A DNA stretch of 64,000 nt from Ruminococcus sp. AM22-13 (GCF_003471165.1 NZ_QRIL01000001.1:291608-355607); one strand, 5' to 3'. Positions 34,093 to 43,041 are shown, counted from the first letter of the stretch. Made by a program: numbers and translations. Notes: generated by a model not told the origin, from the letters alone.

Positions 34093-34410
34093 TTATACAT
34101 ATGCGGTAACTATTTTATCTGAATCCGTGCTTTCTTCAGTTCCCTGTTCTTTATCTGAATTTGTGTTTTCTGTATCAGTATTTTCCTCTTGATGATCCTG
34201 ATCCGTAATATCTGCTTGATCTTCTTTGACAGGTAATTCTGAATCTTGTTCCATCATAAGAATATTGCCTGCATACACGGTTGTTGCTACAATACTTTGA
34301 CTTAAAGTACTGAACAGCAATACAAAAGATAGCAAACATGCAAAAAGCCTTTGTTTTAATTTTGACCTTCTTAATACAAACGCTGATACTCTTGATTCGA
34401 TTTTTTTCAT
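34093..34410 (-). CDS. small secreted acidic protein of unknown function
   Basis: 105 residues. A signal peptide (about 1-48; cleavage likely after TTVYAG region) is followed by a Glu/Asp/Thr/Asn-rich low-complexity tail ending DSDKIVTAYV. The signal and first residues resemble those of large Lachnospiraceae surface proteins, so this may be the truncated front of one. It may instead be a short secreted factor. The start is ATG 34410 with AAAGGAGG upstream; an in-frame ATG at 34431 is worse. First gene after the duplicated operator segment and 20 bp before the STAS gene, thus probably first gene of the operon. Confidence 0.6.
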   Translation of the reverse strand: MKKIESRVSAFVLRRSKLKQRLFACLLSFVLLFSTLSQSIVATTVYAGNILMMEQDSELPVKEDQADITDQDHQEENTDTENTNSDKEQGTEESTDSDKIVTAYV

Positions 34411-34537
34411 TTGAAGTATCCTCCTTTCCATTATCCTTTTATACCATCATAGTCAGAAAGCTCATTACTATATCTGGTATAAACTTTCTCTATTTTTCCT
34501 CCTTCCTTCTTTTAACTGTTTTTATATCTATATTATA

Positions 34538-34655
34538 TATATTATTTGAATTTAATTTCTCTGTCTATATTTTTGCGTGAATAGTCGAAATATAGTGTAA
34601 AAAGACATCCATCTGATTTGATTTTGCCGCTTGCAAATGGTATACTTATTTTAAT
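34538..34655. promoter_or_regulatory. intergenic regulatory segment, copy 2, upstream of the GH3 operon
   Basis: Same orientation and layout as 23962-24080. Direct repeats with GCGT/GTGT cores start at 34575 and 34595 (20-bp period), and a rightward promoter TTGATT (34618-34623), 17 bp, TATACT (34641-34646) is preserved. Leftward the segment faces the seven-gene operon. To the right no plus-strand gene exists, only IS remnants. Confidence 0.65.
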
Positions 34656-34725
34656 TTCCCACAAAAGATCAACTCTTCTCCAGTACTGCTTTTCTCTCAA
34701 ATTAGTACCTTCTTATAATCAAAAC

Positions 34726-34947
34726 CTACACCATCATCTTTAATTCTTTTTCAACACCTTCAATCCGCTTGCAAAGTTCTTCTTTTGATAAAAGATTAAC
34801 TTCCTGATTCTCTACATTCCGCATTACTGAATTTTGATTTTCACAATTCTTAGGCGGCTCATTCTGCTGGACTTGTTGCTCTTGTTCCTCAGCTTCTTTT
34901 ATCATAAAATTTTTCACATAAATAATATTAGGCTTCAGACAGATCAC
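34726..34947 (-). CDS. small hypothetical protein, Gln/Glu-rich
   Basis: Up to 73 residues; the initiating GTG is uncertain and an internal ATG (about residue 15) is an alternative. Charged, probably coiled-coil (EAEEQEQQVQQNEPP, SKEELCKRIEGVEKELK). It follows the IS4-type transposase fragment directly and may belong to that element's degraded 3' part. Not recognised. Confidence 0.3.
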   Translation of the reverse strand: MICLKPNIIYVKNFMIKEAEEQEQQVQQNEPPKNCENQNSVMRNVENQEVNLLSKEELCKRIEGVEKELKMMV

Positions 34948-34969
34948 AGAGGATCTTTGGAAAGATGAT

Positions 34970-35191
34970 CTAGATCCGTCCGATGATAAATGCGTGATTA
35001 GCCTGATAACGAAATTTATTGGAACTTTTGAAAGTGATGTCTATTTCTTCATCTGCATCATTCTTGATAAGGGAAACAAGATTTGAAAGAAGCATATTGA
35101 TATAAAATTCCTGAATGATAGATGTTGCAGTAGCACCGGAAAACTCTTCCATAGCAAAGCGGCTCTTTAATTCTTTGTATTTTAATTCCAC
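34970..35191 (-). pseudogene. IS4-family transposase, C-terminal fragment
   Basis: The frame reads IELKYKELKSRFAMEEFSGA, the conserved C-terminal region after the catalytic glutamate in IS4-group transposases, then IQEFYINMLLSNLVSLIKND. A TAG interrupts it after AFIIGRI. With the N-terminal fragment at 35227 it forms a transposase lacking its middle. Confidence 0.75.
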
Positions 35192-35226
35192 CGGCCATAT
35201 GCCGATATTTTAGAAATGCTGATAGT

Positions 35227-35508
35227 TTATTTCAATCCACAAAGCCGTTTGATAGTATCTTCGTCATTGACATACTTGAACACCACATCATCCTTAAAGA
35301 TAGAACTGTCACTATCGCCAAGCTTATGCAGTGCTTCTCTGATACAATCTGCTTCCATAGTCAGGAACATCAACATATAATCTTTAAATCCAAGTTTTCT
35401 GTTTCTGATAAAATCAACTCCAGGCTTGACAGCATAGTTTTCCGGGGTTTTGGAAAGTTCATTAATTGCAGCAAGTAAAATAGCTTTAATAGAATCTGAA
35501 TAGTTCAT
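35227..35508 (-). pseudogene. IS4-family transposase, N-terminal fragment
   Basis: 93 residues with FIRNRKLGFKDYMLMFLTME, the typical N-terminal domain of IS4-like transposases. The frame stops after KRLCGLK before the DDE core. The following C-terminal fragment is only 35 bp away, so several hundred codons are deleted. Not functional. Confidence 0.75.
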
Positions 35509-35557
35509 AAAATACTCCTTTGATTAAGTTGTTAAGATTAACAGTCCCTAATCAAAG

Positions 35558-35589
35558 GGCGTTATTACTGATTGATCAGTAATAACGCC
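35558..35589. repeat. 14-bp perfect palindrome at the edge of the IS4 remnant
   Basis: GGCGTTATTACTGA and TCAGTAATAACGCC with a 4-nt loop, about 50 bp upstream of the transposase fragment. Possibly an element-end hairpin that blocks read-through. Confidence 0.6.
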
Positions 35590-35713
35590 GCATATTAAAA
35601 AACATTTGTCAAGTAAAATTTAAAAATATCAAGTAGGTATCAAAAAGATTATTACTATTTATAGCCGACTATTTTTTAAGTTAATGACATTGGGAGTGAA
35701 CAGTAACTCTTTT

Positions 35714-36166
35714 CTATCTGTGCAAAGCAATCGCTATATTCAGATATGCCGCAAAAGTAAGCCAGATCAGATATGGGATCATAAGCTTTGCCGCACCTTC
35801 ATCAATTTTTGCAAATTCTTTTATCATAACAAATACCAGATACCATAACAGCAACAGCCAGACTGCCGCAAATAATTGCCAGCCGAAATTAAAGAAAAGT
35901 ATCGGCCATAAGAAGTTTATCGCCAGCTGAATCAGGTATAACTTTAATGCTTCTGCTTTTGGATCTTTCATGTATATTCTGTATGCAGCAATTCCCATCA
36001 GTGCATAAAGAAGCAGCCAGACCACCGGGAATACCCACCCCGGCGGCGACAATGGCGGGCGGTACATTTCCTGGTATTGTTCCATACTTGTGAAAGTAAG
36101 AAAGCCTGCAATCACTCCGGTTCCCAGAGAAATTAACAGGCTGATCAATAAGGGTTTTTGCTTCAT
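35714..36166 (-). CDS. tspO: TspO/MBR family protein
   Basis: 150 residues, five membrane helices, with family hallmarks SMEQYQEMYRPPLSPPGWVFPVVW and a tryptophan-rich core (LIQLAINFLWPILFFNFGWQ). TspO proteins bind porphyrins and related ligands in the membrane. AAGGGAG precedes ATG 36166. Single gene, no operon partner visible. Bacterial role often linked to stress and tetrapyrrole handling. Confidence 0.9.
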   Translation of the reverse strand: MKQKPLLISLLISLGTGVIAGFLTFTSMEQYQEMYRPPLSPPGWVFPVVWLLLYALMGIAAYRIYMKDPKAEALKLYLIQLAINFLWPILFFNFGWQLFAAVWLLLLWYLVFVMIKEFAKIDEGAAKLMIPYLIWLTFAAYLNIAIALHR

Positions 36167-36269
36167 TAAAGAGCTCCCTTTGTTTCTAAAATTAATTTAT
36201 TATATTCTGCTGTCATGGCAGACATTCTACTTTTGGCTGCATTACTGAAAATATTATCTATTGTCTGCT

Positions 36270-36398
36270 TTATTGGTTTTTCTTAATGAAAATACTCATT
36301 CTCTGCACCAGATTCATTTCTTTGATATATGTAAGTGCTGTCTTGATTGCAGCGCCCTTTCCCATGTTTGTCTCATCTCCATTTATGAGAAAGACCTT
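36270..36398 (-). pseudogene. short coding-like remnant behind the PAP2 gene
   Basis: Minus-strand frame read from just after the PAP2 stop: VFLINGDETNMGKGAAIKTA then LTYIKEMNLVQRMSIF and stop. GKGAAIKTALTY resembles family 2 glycosyltransferases. An ATG at 36365 would make 31 residues, with only a distant GGAG upstream. Probably a relic. Confidence 0.3.
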
Positions 36399-36945
36399 AT
36401 GACTGCTCCTGCATTTTTTTCTGATATGCTGACATCAGATGATATACCAGTGTGCTTGCAAATACTGCTACCAGAAATCCTCCCAGAACATCTCCCGGAT
36501 AATGGACTCCCAGGTAAAGTCTTGAGAAGGCTACCATTCCCGCCAGGATCACTGCCGGAATTCCGAATTTCTTCGGAAGCATTCTAAATAGTATCAGCGC
36601 GCACGCAAATGATGCACATGTATGACCAGACGGGAATGAAAAATCCGTTGGTTTTGTGATCAGAGGAATAATCTCTGTATAGGCGTCAAAAGGTCTTGGG
36701 CGGGCAACAATATTCTTCAGCAGCACATTCGTGATAAGGAAGCCTACTGTAATGGAAAGTAATGCCGCAATCCCCGTCAGACGTGTTTTCTTATACACCA
36801 GCAGTCCAACTGCCAGCATAAGCCAGAACCATCCTCCATTTCCCAGAAAAGTGATCACTTTCCAGAAAGGTGTCAGGGCATCTGCTCTTAAATGTTCCTG
36901 TATCCACAATAAAATACTCATATCGATCTGCTGCAATGTCATCAT
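36397..36945 (-). CDS. PAP2-family phosphatase (UppP/BcrC-like)
   Basis: 182 residues, six hydrophobic helices, with the three PAP2 motifs: KNIVARPRPFD, FSFPSGHTCASFACA and SRLYLGVHYPGDVLGG. The size and the N-terminal amphipathic opening MMTLQQIDMSILLWIQEHL fit undecaprenyl-pyrophosphatases of the BcrC type, which recycle the cell-wall lipid carrier. Two adjacent ATGs occur at the start. Monocistronic. Confidence 0.9.
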   Translation of the reverse strand: MMTLQQIDMSILLWIQEHLRADALTPFWKVITFLGNGGWFWLMLAVGLLVYKKTRLTGIAALLSITVGFLITNVLLKNIVARPRPFDAYTEIIPLITKPTDFSFPSGHTCASFACALILFRMLPKKFGIPAVILAGMVAFSRLYLGVHYPGDVLGGFLVAVFASTLVYHLMSAYQKKMQEQS

Positions 36946-37389
36946 AAAAATTCACCCACCATGTTTTTATTTATCGTTTTTTAATTGTTCAAAATCTTTT
37001 CGGTAAGAACACGGATATTTACATTTATCATCATAGGCTGCAAAATCCATATATAGATTATACCAGTCCAGTACTTTTAGCGCAATACAGACCATGCTAC
37101 ATATGATACACAAGTTTAACCGAATCAAGTAAGTCCCCTGCTTATTGCTCCTCGCAATTGAAGCAGGGGACTTACTTGATTCGGTTAAAAAAACGGGGAT
37201 AAAAAGATGAATATTTTTTAAATAATTTATGGAATACCAACAAGCAAGCAGCCATAAAAGTCATAATAATGTATAAATTTGTCAAAATAGAGATAGCGCA
37301 TTCCCCGCATGAAAGCTATGATAAAAAAAGATGAAATAATATGCTCTGATCAGACAAAAAAAAATTTATAATTTATTATGGGGGTAAAT
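36946..37389. other. intergenic region of PAP2 and MATE genes
   Basis: Apart from the 29-bp palindrome at 37115-37189, only AT-rich DNA. Around 37276 there is TTGTCA but no matching -10 at standard spacing. Confidence 0.5.
37115..37189. repeat. 29-bp perfect inverted repeat
   Basis: The left arm (37115-37143) begins TTTAACCGAATCAAGTAAGT and the right arm (37161-37189) is its exact inverse complement. The 17-nt loop contains a further ATTGC/GCAAT pair. It lies between divergent PAP2 (-) and MATE (+) genes, where a terminator is not needed. No reading frame. Confidence 0.9.
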
Positions 37390-38778
37390 ATGACAAATAC
37401 AGTATCAGCCGGTAAAGATGATTTCTATCGGCAAATGTTTCGGCTGACGATTCCGATCATTATTCAGAATCTGCTCAGCGCAGCGGTCAATTCCGCAGAC
37501 GTAATTATGCTCAATTACGTCGGACAGTCTGCAATTTCCGCAGTGTCCCTGGCTGCCAATTACTCCAATATCCTGTTTATGGTATATTACGGACTTGGCA
37601 CCGGCGCCTCTCTTCTGTGCGCACAATATTTTGGTAAAAACAATATACAGGCAATTCATGCGATTGAGGGAATTGCGCTTCGTTTTTCAATCGCAATTTC
37701 CGCGATTGTAGCGCTGATTGCTTTCACTGCTCCTCAGCATATGATGAAAATATTCACATCTGACCCTAAACTGATCTCCATTGGTTCTTCTTATCTCAGA
37801 ATCATGGGCATTACTTATCTGTGCTGGGGTGTTACGGAAGTTTACCTGGCGATCCTGCGCAGTGTTGGACGTGTAACAATCAGTATGGCTTTGAATATGC
37901 TGGCTTTTGTCCTGAACATTATTCTGAATGCAACCTTTATCTTTGGGCTGTTCGGAGCACCAAAGCTCGGAGCTACAGGTGTTGCAATCGCAACAGCTTC
38001 TTCCAGATTCATAGAATTGATTGCCTGCGTGATTGTATCTTCCCTGAGCAAGAATGTGAAACTGAACCTGACATATATGTTTATCCGCAGTAAAGTATTG
38101 TTCCGGGATTTCATTAAATTGTCACTTCCTGCGCTTGGAAATGATGTCTCATGGAGCGTAGCATTCTCCATGTATTCTGTAATCCTCGGACACCTTGGCA
38201 CGGATGCAGTTGCCGCCAATTCACTGGTTACTGTTGTCCGCAATATCGGCTCTGTTTTCTGCTTTGCCATTGCCAGTGCCGGAACGATTCTTCTTGGAAA
38301 TGTTATGGGAAAAGGTGATCTGGAGAAGTCAAAAGTATATGCTTCCAGAATGCTGAAAATGACTGTCATCGCCGGAGCGATCGGTGGTGTGATCGTATTT
38401 GCCATCACTCCTCTGGTTATGAGATTTGCCTCTTTAAGTGATGGTGCAATGCATTATCTGAAATATATGCTGCTGATCAATACTTATTACATTATGGGTT
38501 CTGCAGTCAATACTGCATTGATTGCCGGAGTATTCCGGGCAGGTGGAGATACGAAATTTGGTCTCATCTGCGATACGATCGATATGTGGGTATATGCAGT
38601 ACCACTTGGATTCTTCGCAGCATTCGTGCTGAAACTTCCTGTGCTTTGGGTATACTTCCTGTTATGTACAGACGAATTCGTCAAGTGGCCATGGGTATTC
38701 CATCACTATCGCCAGGGGAAATGGGCACAGAATATTACAAGAGAGGATTTGTTTGAACTTGAGACCCGCCAAACATGA
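37390..38778 (+). CDS. MATE family efflux transporter
   Basis: 462 residues with 12 membrane helices in two related halves, typical of the NorM/DinF MATE superfamily (FRLTIPIIIQNLLSAAVNSAD, YYGLGTGASLLCAQYFGK, second half FIKLSLPALGNDVSWS). These proteins export cationic drugs or metabolites in exchange for Na+ or H+. The start is placed at 37390 because GGGGGT lies five bases upstream; the ATG at 37378 has no ribosome site. Single gene with a terminator. Confidence 0.9.
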   Translation: MTNTVSAGKDDFYRQMFRLTIPIIIQNLLSAAVNSADVIMLNYVGQSAISAVSLAANYSNILFMVYYGLGTGASLLCAQYFGKNNIQAIHAIEGIALRFSIAISAIVALIAFTAPQHMMKIFTSDPKLISIGSSYLRIMGITYLCWGVTEVYLAILRSVGRVTISMALNMLAFVLNIILNATFIFGLFGAPKLGATGVAIATASSRFIELIACVIVSSLSKNVKLNLTYMFIRSKVLFRDFIKLSLPALGNDVSWSVAFSMYSVILGHLGTDAVAANSLVTVVRNIGSVFCFAIASAGTILLGNVMGKGDLEKSKVYASRMLKMTVIAGAIGGVIVFAITPLVMRFASLSDGAMHYLKYMLLINTYYIMGSAVNTALIAGVFRAGGDTKFGLICDTIDMWVYAVPLGFFAAFVLKLPVLWVYFLLCTDEFVKWPWVFHHYRQGKWAQNITREDLFELETRQT

Positions 38779-38822
38779 GAAAGTAGCGATTTACGTAGTA
38801 AATCAGCGGATTTCGAAAACAT

Positions 38823-38867
38823 AAAAATAGCAGGATCGCTCATTAAGAGAACATTCCTGCTGTTTTT
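38823..38867. terminator. terminator of the MATE gene
   Basis: AAAAATAGCAGGA and TCCTGCTGTTTTT flank a 19-nt loop; T-run on the plus strand, A/T symmetry also allows the minus strand. Confidence 0.85.
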
Positions 38868-38917
38868 ATGTCTGCAAGCCTTCGCTCACAGGCATTCATT
38901 TTCAGTTATAAAAATGA

Positions 38918-39349
38918 TTATAATGTATTCAGGTCGATCTTGTAATCGTCAGATCCCTGACCGTCTACTGTGTAGTATGCGGCTTTCTGCTCAACGTTTA
39001 CATAAACACTGATATCTTTTCCTTTGATGTCTTTCGCTTTAATGTCTTCTTTGATTGCTTCCTCGATGGAGCTCATTGTAACTGCAAAACCAGGTAATTC
39101 GATAGTTGTTTCTACGAATTTTTTGATGTCGATATTTTTAGCCACTTCTTTTACTGCTTTCTTTACAGTTTCTTTTGCTTCTTCTACAACTGGTGCTTTC
39201 GCAATATCAGATGCAACGTCTTTTGCTTCTTCAATCACTTCCGGAGCTTTGGCAATTGTTTTCTCTACTGTTTCTTTCACTGCCTCTGTTGCTTTGGTTG
39301 TAGCTTCTTTGATAGTTGCTGTTGCTTTTGAAGTTGATTTTTTTCTCAT
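38918..39349 (-). CDS. DUF6465-like helical protein
   Basis: 143 residues. The first 75 are Lys/Ala/Glu/Val repeats of a long amphipathic helix (KEATTKATEAVKETVEKTIA). The last 60 form a small alpha/beta domain (PGFAVTMSSIEEAIKEDI, VYVNVEQKAAYYTVDG). This layout is common in Lachnospiraceae and fits the DUF6465 family; that name is from memory. Function unknown. AGGAGA precedes ATG 39349. Confidence 0.7.
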   Translation of the reverse strand: MRKKSTSKATATIKEATTKATEAVKETVEKTIAKAPEVIEEAKDVASDIAKAPVVEEAKETVKKAVKEVAKNIDIKKFVETTIELPGFAVTMSSIEEAIKEDIKAKDIKGKDISVYVNVEQKAAYYTVDGQGSDDYKIDLNTL

Positions 39350-39480
39350 AATAATCTCCTATTCCAACTGATTGGTCTAACAGTTTCCTACCTACCGTAA
39401 CACAAAATCCAGATAATGTCAAATTTTTGTCAGATTCTGCTGCCCGCCTCTGACGCGTTATTGAGAAAATCATACGCTCA

Positions 39481-41886
39481 TTACTCAACATTTTTCAATG
39501 CTTCATCCATCGGAACTTTCTTCACTCTTCTGAATTCCAGCAATGCCACTAACCCATATGTAACAATTCCCGCCCCAAACATCTGTACATAGATCATCGG
39601 GTCAATCCAGAGTGTGATCCATCCCGAAATGCTCGCCAGCATCATTTCACGAAACAGCACATTCATCACTGCCGTTTCAATTGGGAGACTGAGCAGAAGG
39701 CAGAGTACCACTACAACAGACGTAGACAGAATATAAAGTCTGCTGATCTCACCATTTGTGTATCCCAATATCTTTACCATGGAAATAGACTGGGCATTTT
39801 TCTCAATAATAATCTTTGAAAGCAGATAAATAAGCACCATATAGATCATAATGGCAAACCCATTCACCAGACCCATCATACTTCCCATTGACACATCCAG
39901 CTGCCTGGAAATCTTCGTCAGTGCTTCCAGATTGACAACTGAACCGATATACTGATTCTTGATATCTGTAATCTCTGTATCAGAGAAATAACCGCTGTAA
40001 TAATCATCTCCCAGATCAAACAGGTCATTCAGATCACTACGTGGCATAAAGACACAAAGCGCCGCTGTATAATCATAAATGCCCACTATTTTAAAAGAAT
40101 ACTCGTCTTTTTCATATTTTTCCTTCAAAGTAATCGTATCCCCTTCATGAAGCAGGAATTTATCTGCATATGCCTTGGAAATATATACACCTGTGCTTTC
40201 TTTTTTTATTTCATCTGCAGGTTTGTCTGTTTTACCTTCATTCTTTTTCTCTTCTGTATTACCGGACTCTATCTTATCCTGTGTATCATCAAAATTAATT
40301 TTCACATATTTGCTATCCGGTTCAATACCGTAAAGCAAGACTTCCTCGCTCTTATATTTCCCCGGCAAAGTGTTTAAAGAATACGCAGAAAATTCCTCTG
40401 CATCCTCGTTTTTCGTTTCAGAATCCATATAAAATTCCAGAAGAGAAATCAAACCTTCAAATTTATTTCCACTCACCGCACTAACCGGAACCTGCAGCAT
40501 GTACTGATATTTCGCCAGCATATTATCCTGAATCTCCAACTGATAGTGAGACAATACCGACGGCAGCAGTAACCCAAACATCAACAGCAGATTTGCAAAT
40601 AAAATCCCGATAAACAAAACGATATAGTTACTCATATTCTGAAAAATCACGCGAAGACGAAATCTTGAGAAAATTTTAATCTTCGGGCTCAGACGAATTG
40701 CTCTCTTCTGCTTACGCCCTGACAAATCCCTGCGCAAAAACTTCAGCGGAGACAATTTTAACTTATGTCTTAAAATTCCATAATTTACCACCAGCATAAT
40801 AACAACAGGAACCACTGTTGTGAGAAGGAACGCTTCTGCATTCCAGATCGTCACGTAAGTCGGAAGACTGTAACTTCCATAATACATCCCTGCGCAAACA
40901 TCCTTAAATACTGTATATCCAAGAATATTTCCGATCAATGCGCCAACAAGTGTAATCAGCACCGGAAGTGTCATATAATGCATGACAAGCTCTCTTCTGG
41001 TATATCCGGAAGCCCGAAGCGTACCGATCACACCTGCTTCTTTTCGGATCGTGTTGCTGATCGTAATGCCAAATACAAACGCCATGATCACAATTACAAT
41101 ATAAAGCAACATGATTATCATCGCCTTATCGCTACCCATATCATCTCCGGTAAAATTAATCGCCTGATTCTGATACTGCGGCACAAATGCTTCCAGCGTA
41201 ACAATCTTTCCGATGTCCTCCATCAAATCCTCAGAAACTTCCTTTTCCTCTTTCTCAGTCTTCGGTTTCTGATCATATTTCCATGAATAACTATACTGTA
41301 ATTTATCCTGTTTCAAAGAATCAAACTCATCCTCTGTCACAACAGAAACCCCAAACTTCACAGAATCAAACATAGAATCATTATTATTCTGAAACAGACA
41401 GCTATAATCAGAAAGCGCCACAAACCCCGTAATTTTCCATGTCTTTTTTCCACTTTGCAACGTATCCCCAACAGACAAACTGTTATTATCTGCATACATT
41501 CTGTCAATCGCGATCTCCCCTGTTTTTGCCGGAAGTTCACCTTTCATCAGGCAGACCTTATTAACCTCTTCCCTGTTCTTAAAGATACGCATCGTACTGC
41601 CATTATCCAATGGCTCTTCCAGATAGAAATTCTCATATAATTTTATGCCAAGCTTCTCAATTTCCTCTCTCTGCGTCTTATAAATCTGCTCTGCCGTACG
41701 CAAATTTCCATCTTCAATATTATATTTCTCAAAACTCTCATTGTAAGCAATAAGCATACTGCCATCCGCAACCAGAAAGCCCGAAACGAATCCAATCGTA
41801 GTTACCATCAGAATAAATACAACCAGGTATTTCCCAATCTCACTTTTTAACTCTCTGGATAAACGCTTTCTCAAAGGACTCTTCAT
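39481..41886 (-). CDS. FtsX-like permease of an ABC transporter
   Basis: 801 residues with two copies of the FtsX/MacB permease module: N-terminal helix, a periplasm-facing domain of about 200 residues, three helices, then a second such set, ending with the typical LEFRRVKKVPMDEALKNVE. A Lys/Glu-rich low-complexity insert (about residues 540-566) interrupts the second extracellular domain. It pairs with the ATPase just upstream (14-bp gap). Such pairs work in peptide resistance, lipoprotein handling or cell-wall regulation. No sensor genes are adjacent, so the role is open. Confidence 0.88.
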   Translation of the reverse strand: MKSPLRKRLSRELKSEIGKYLVVFILMVTTIGFVSGFLVADGSMLIAYNESFEKYNIEDGNLRTAEQIYKTQREEIEKLGIKLYENFYLEEPLDNGSTMRIFKNREEVNKVCLMKGELPAKTGEIAIDRMYADNNSLSVGDTLQSGKKTWKITGFVALSDYSCLFQNNNDSMFDSVKFGVSVVTEDEFDSLKQDKLQYSYSWKYDQKPKTEKEEKEVSEDLMEDIGKIVTLEAFVPQYQNQAINFTGDDMGSDKAMIIMLLYIVIVIMAFVFGITISNTIRKEAGVIGTLRASGYTRRELVMHYMTLPVLITLVGALIGNILGYTVFKDVCAGMYYGSYSLPTYVTIWNAEAFLLTTVVPVVIMLVVNYGILRHKLKLSPLKFLRRDLSGRKQKRAIRLSPKIKIFSRFRLRVIFQNMSNYIVLFIGILFANLLLMFGLLLPSVLSHYQLEIQDNMLAKYQYMLQVPVSAVSGNKFEGLISLLEFYMDSETKNEDAEEFSAYSLNTLPGKYKSEEVLLYGIEPDSKYVKINFDDTQDKIESGNTEEKKNEGKTDKPADEIKKESTGVYISKAYADKFLLHEGDTITLKEKYEKDEYSFKIVGIYDYTAALCVFMPRSDLNDLFDLGDDYYSGYFSDTEITDIKNQYIGSVVNLEALTKISRQLDVSMGSMMGLVNGFAIMIYMVLIYLLSKIIIEKNAQSISMVKILGYTNGEISRLYILSTSVVVVLCLLLSLPIETAVMNVLFREMMLASISGWITLWIDPMIYVQMFGAGIVTYGLVALLEFRRVKKVPMDEALKNVE

Positions 41887-41900
41887 CTCTTTCGTCCTCC

Positions 41901-42599
41901 TTACCAGTCAAGCTCTGCCGCAGGAATCTTATGTTCATTGATATAGTTCTTTCGAATCATACCATCTCGAAGCTTCACCACACGATCCGCCATATCCTTA
42001 ATTGCATCATTGTGCGTAACCATAACGATCGTATTTCCATACTTCTGATTCACTGTCTCAATCAGCTTAAGAATTTCCTTTGATGTATTATAATCCAGTG
42101 CCCCAGTCGGCTCATCACACAAAAGAATATCCGGATTCTTCACGATTGCCCTGCCGATAGCCGTCCTCTGCTGCTGTCCACCGGAAAGCTGGTTTGGAAG
42201 TTTTCTCTGGTGTTCATAGATTCCAAGTGTATGAAGCAGCTCATCTACATCCAGAGGTTTATCACTAAGATAAGCGCCTACTTCAATATTTTCCCTGACT
42301 GTAAGATTTGGGATCAGATTATACATCTGGAAAATATAGCCAAGATGTTTTCTTCTGTATAATGAAAGTTTCTTCTCCGACATATCCGCCAGACGTTCTC
42401 CGTCTATCACTAAGTTCCCCTCGTCTGCACTGTCGATTCCGCCAATAATGTTTAAGAGTGTAGACTTTCCTGAACCCGACGGACCAAGCAGAACACAGAA
42501 TTCTCCTCTTTCAATCTCAAGATCTAAGCCTTTCAGCACATCAACACGACTGTCACCTGTGCCAAAGGATTTTTTGATTCCCTGTATTTGCAGAAACAT
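41901..42599 (-). CDS. ABC transporter ATP-binding protein, MacB/LolD type
   Basis: 232 residues: Walker [11 protein letters not shown]-loop, signature LSGGQQQR, Walker [14 protein letters not shown]-loop VMVTHND. The DEPTGALD motif is typical of LolD/MacB ATPases that drive FtsX-like permeases by mechanotransmission. GGGAGGAG precedes ATG 42599. Operon with the permease. Confidence 0.93.
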   Translation of the reverse strand: MFLQIQGIKKSFGTGDSRVDVLKGLDLEIERGEFCVLLGPSGSGKSTLLNIIGGIDSADEGNLVIDGERLADMSEKKLSLYRRKHLGYIFQMYNLIPNLTVRENIEVGAYLSDKPLDVDELLHTLGIYEHQRKLPNQLSGGQQQRTAIGRAIVKNPDILLCDEPTGALDYNTSKEILKLIETVNQKYGNTIVMVTHNDAIKDMADRVVKLRDGMIRKNYINEHKIPAAELDW

Positions 42600-42691
42600 T
42601 TTTTCTTTGCTCCTCCCTCATATTGCCTTATAAGACAATTTAGCAATGTGTTTGTTATAACCGTATAGTTTTATCATGTGGTTACCTATTG

Positions 42692-42706
42692 CTAACTTTA
42701 TGTTAG
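42692..42706. promoter_or_regulatory. CTAAC-N5-GTTAG palindrome, candidate TetR-type operator
   Basis: CTAACTTTATGTTAG lies about 95 bp upstream of the ABC ATPase start. TetR-family repressors often control MacB/FtsX pairs, but no such gene is in the window. Confidence 0.35.
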
Positions 42707-42825
42707 TTTAAACTTACTCGGTTGTCAACTGGTTTTCGGAGTTTCGTAAAGTTTCGTAACATTTTTCATTGAAACTCTGAGGGCTAGTATGGCTCATGCT
42801 AGGGAATAAACAAATCATAAGGGAC

Positions 42826-43041
42826 GGTCAGAACTATGTTTTATTTTCGGGACGGTTTCCACGGTCTAAGATATTCTAAGTCTTCAGAAATCTGCTAAAA
42901 CCATGAGCCGCCCTGTCAAACTCGCTCCGCTGCTGGCTTCGCTCAGACACGTGAGGCGGGCGGCTCATAACGCAGATTTCTGACGACTAAGAATATCTAA
43001 GACCGCTCCAAATGCCCCGAAAATAAAACATAGTTCCGACC
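42826..43041. repeat. 216-bp long imperfect inverted repeat element
   Basis: Arms of about 88 bp: left begins GGTCAGAACTATGTTTTATT, right ends ATAAAACATAGTTCCGACC. Further paired blocks are TTTTCGGG/CCCGAAAA, GGTCTAAGATATTCT/AGAATATCTAAGACC, CAGAAATCTG/CAGATTTCTG and ATGAGCCGCCC/GGGCGGCTCAT. The apex (about 42914-42952) has a small GCTCCGCTGCTGGCTTCGCTC-like region. No coding potential. MITE or structured RNA. Confidence 0.8.

Noticed and set aside
42826..43041. CRISPR array or tandem repeat
   Set aside because: Repeats are inverted, not direct, and there are no spacers.
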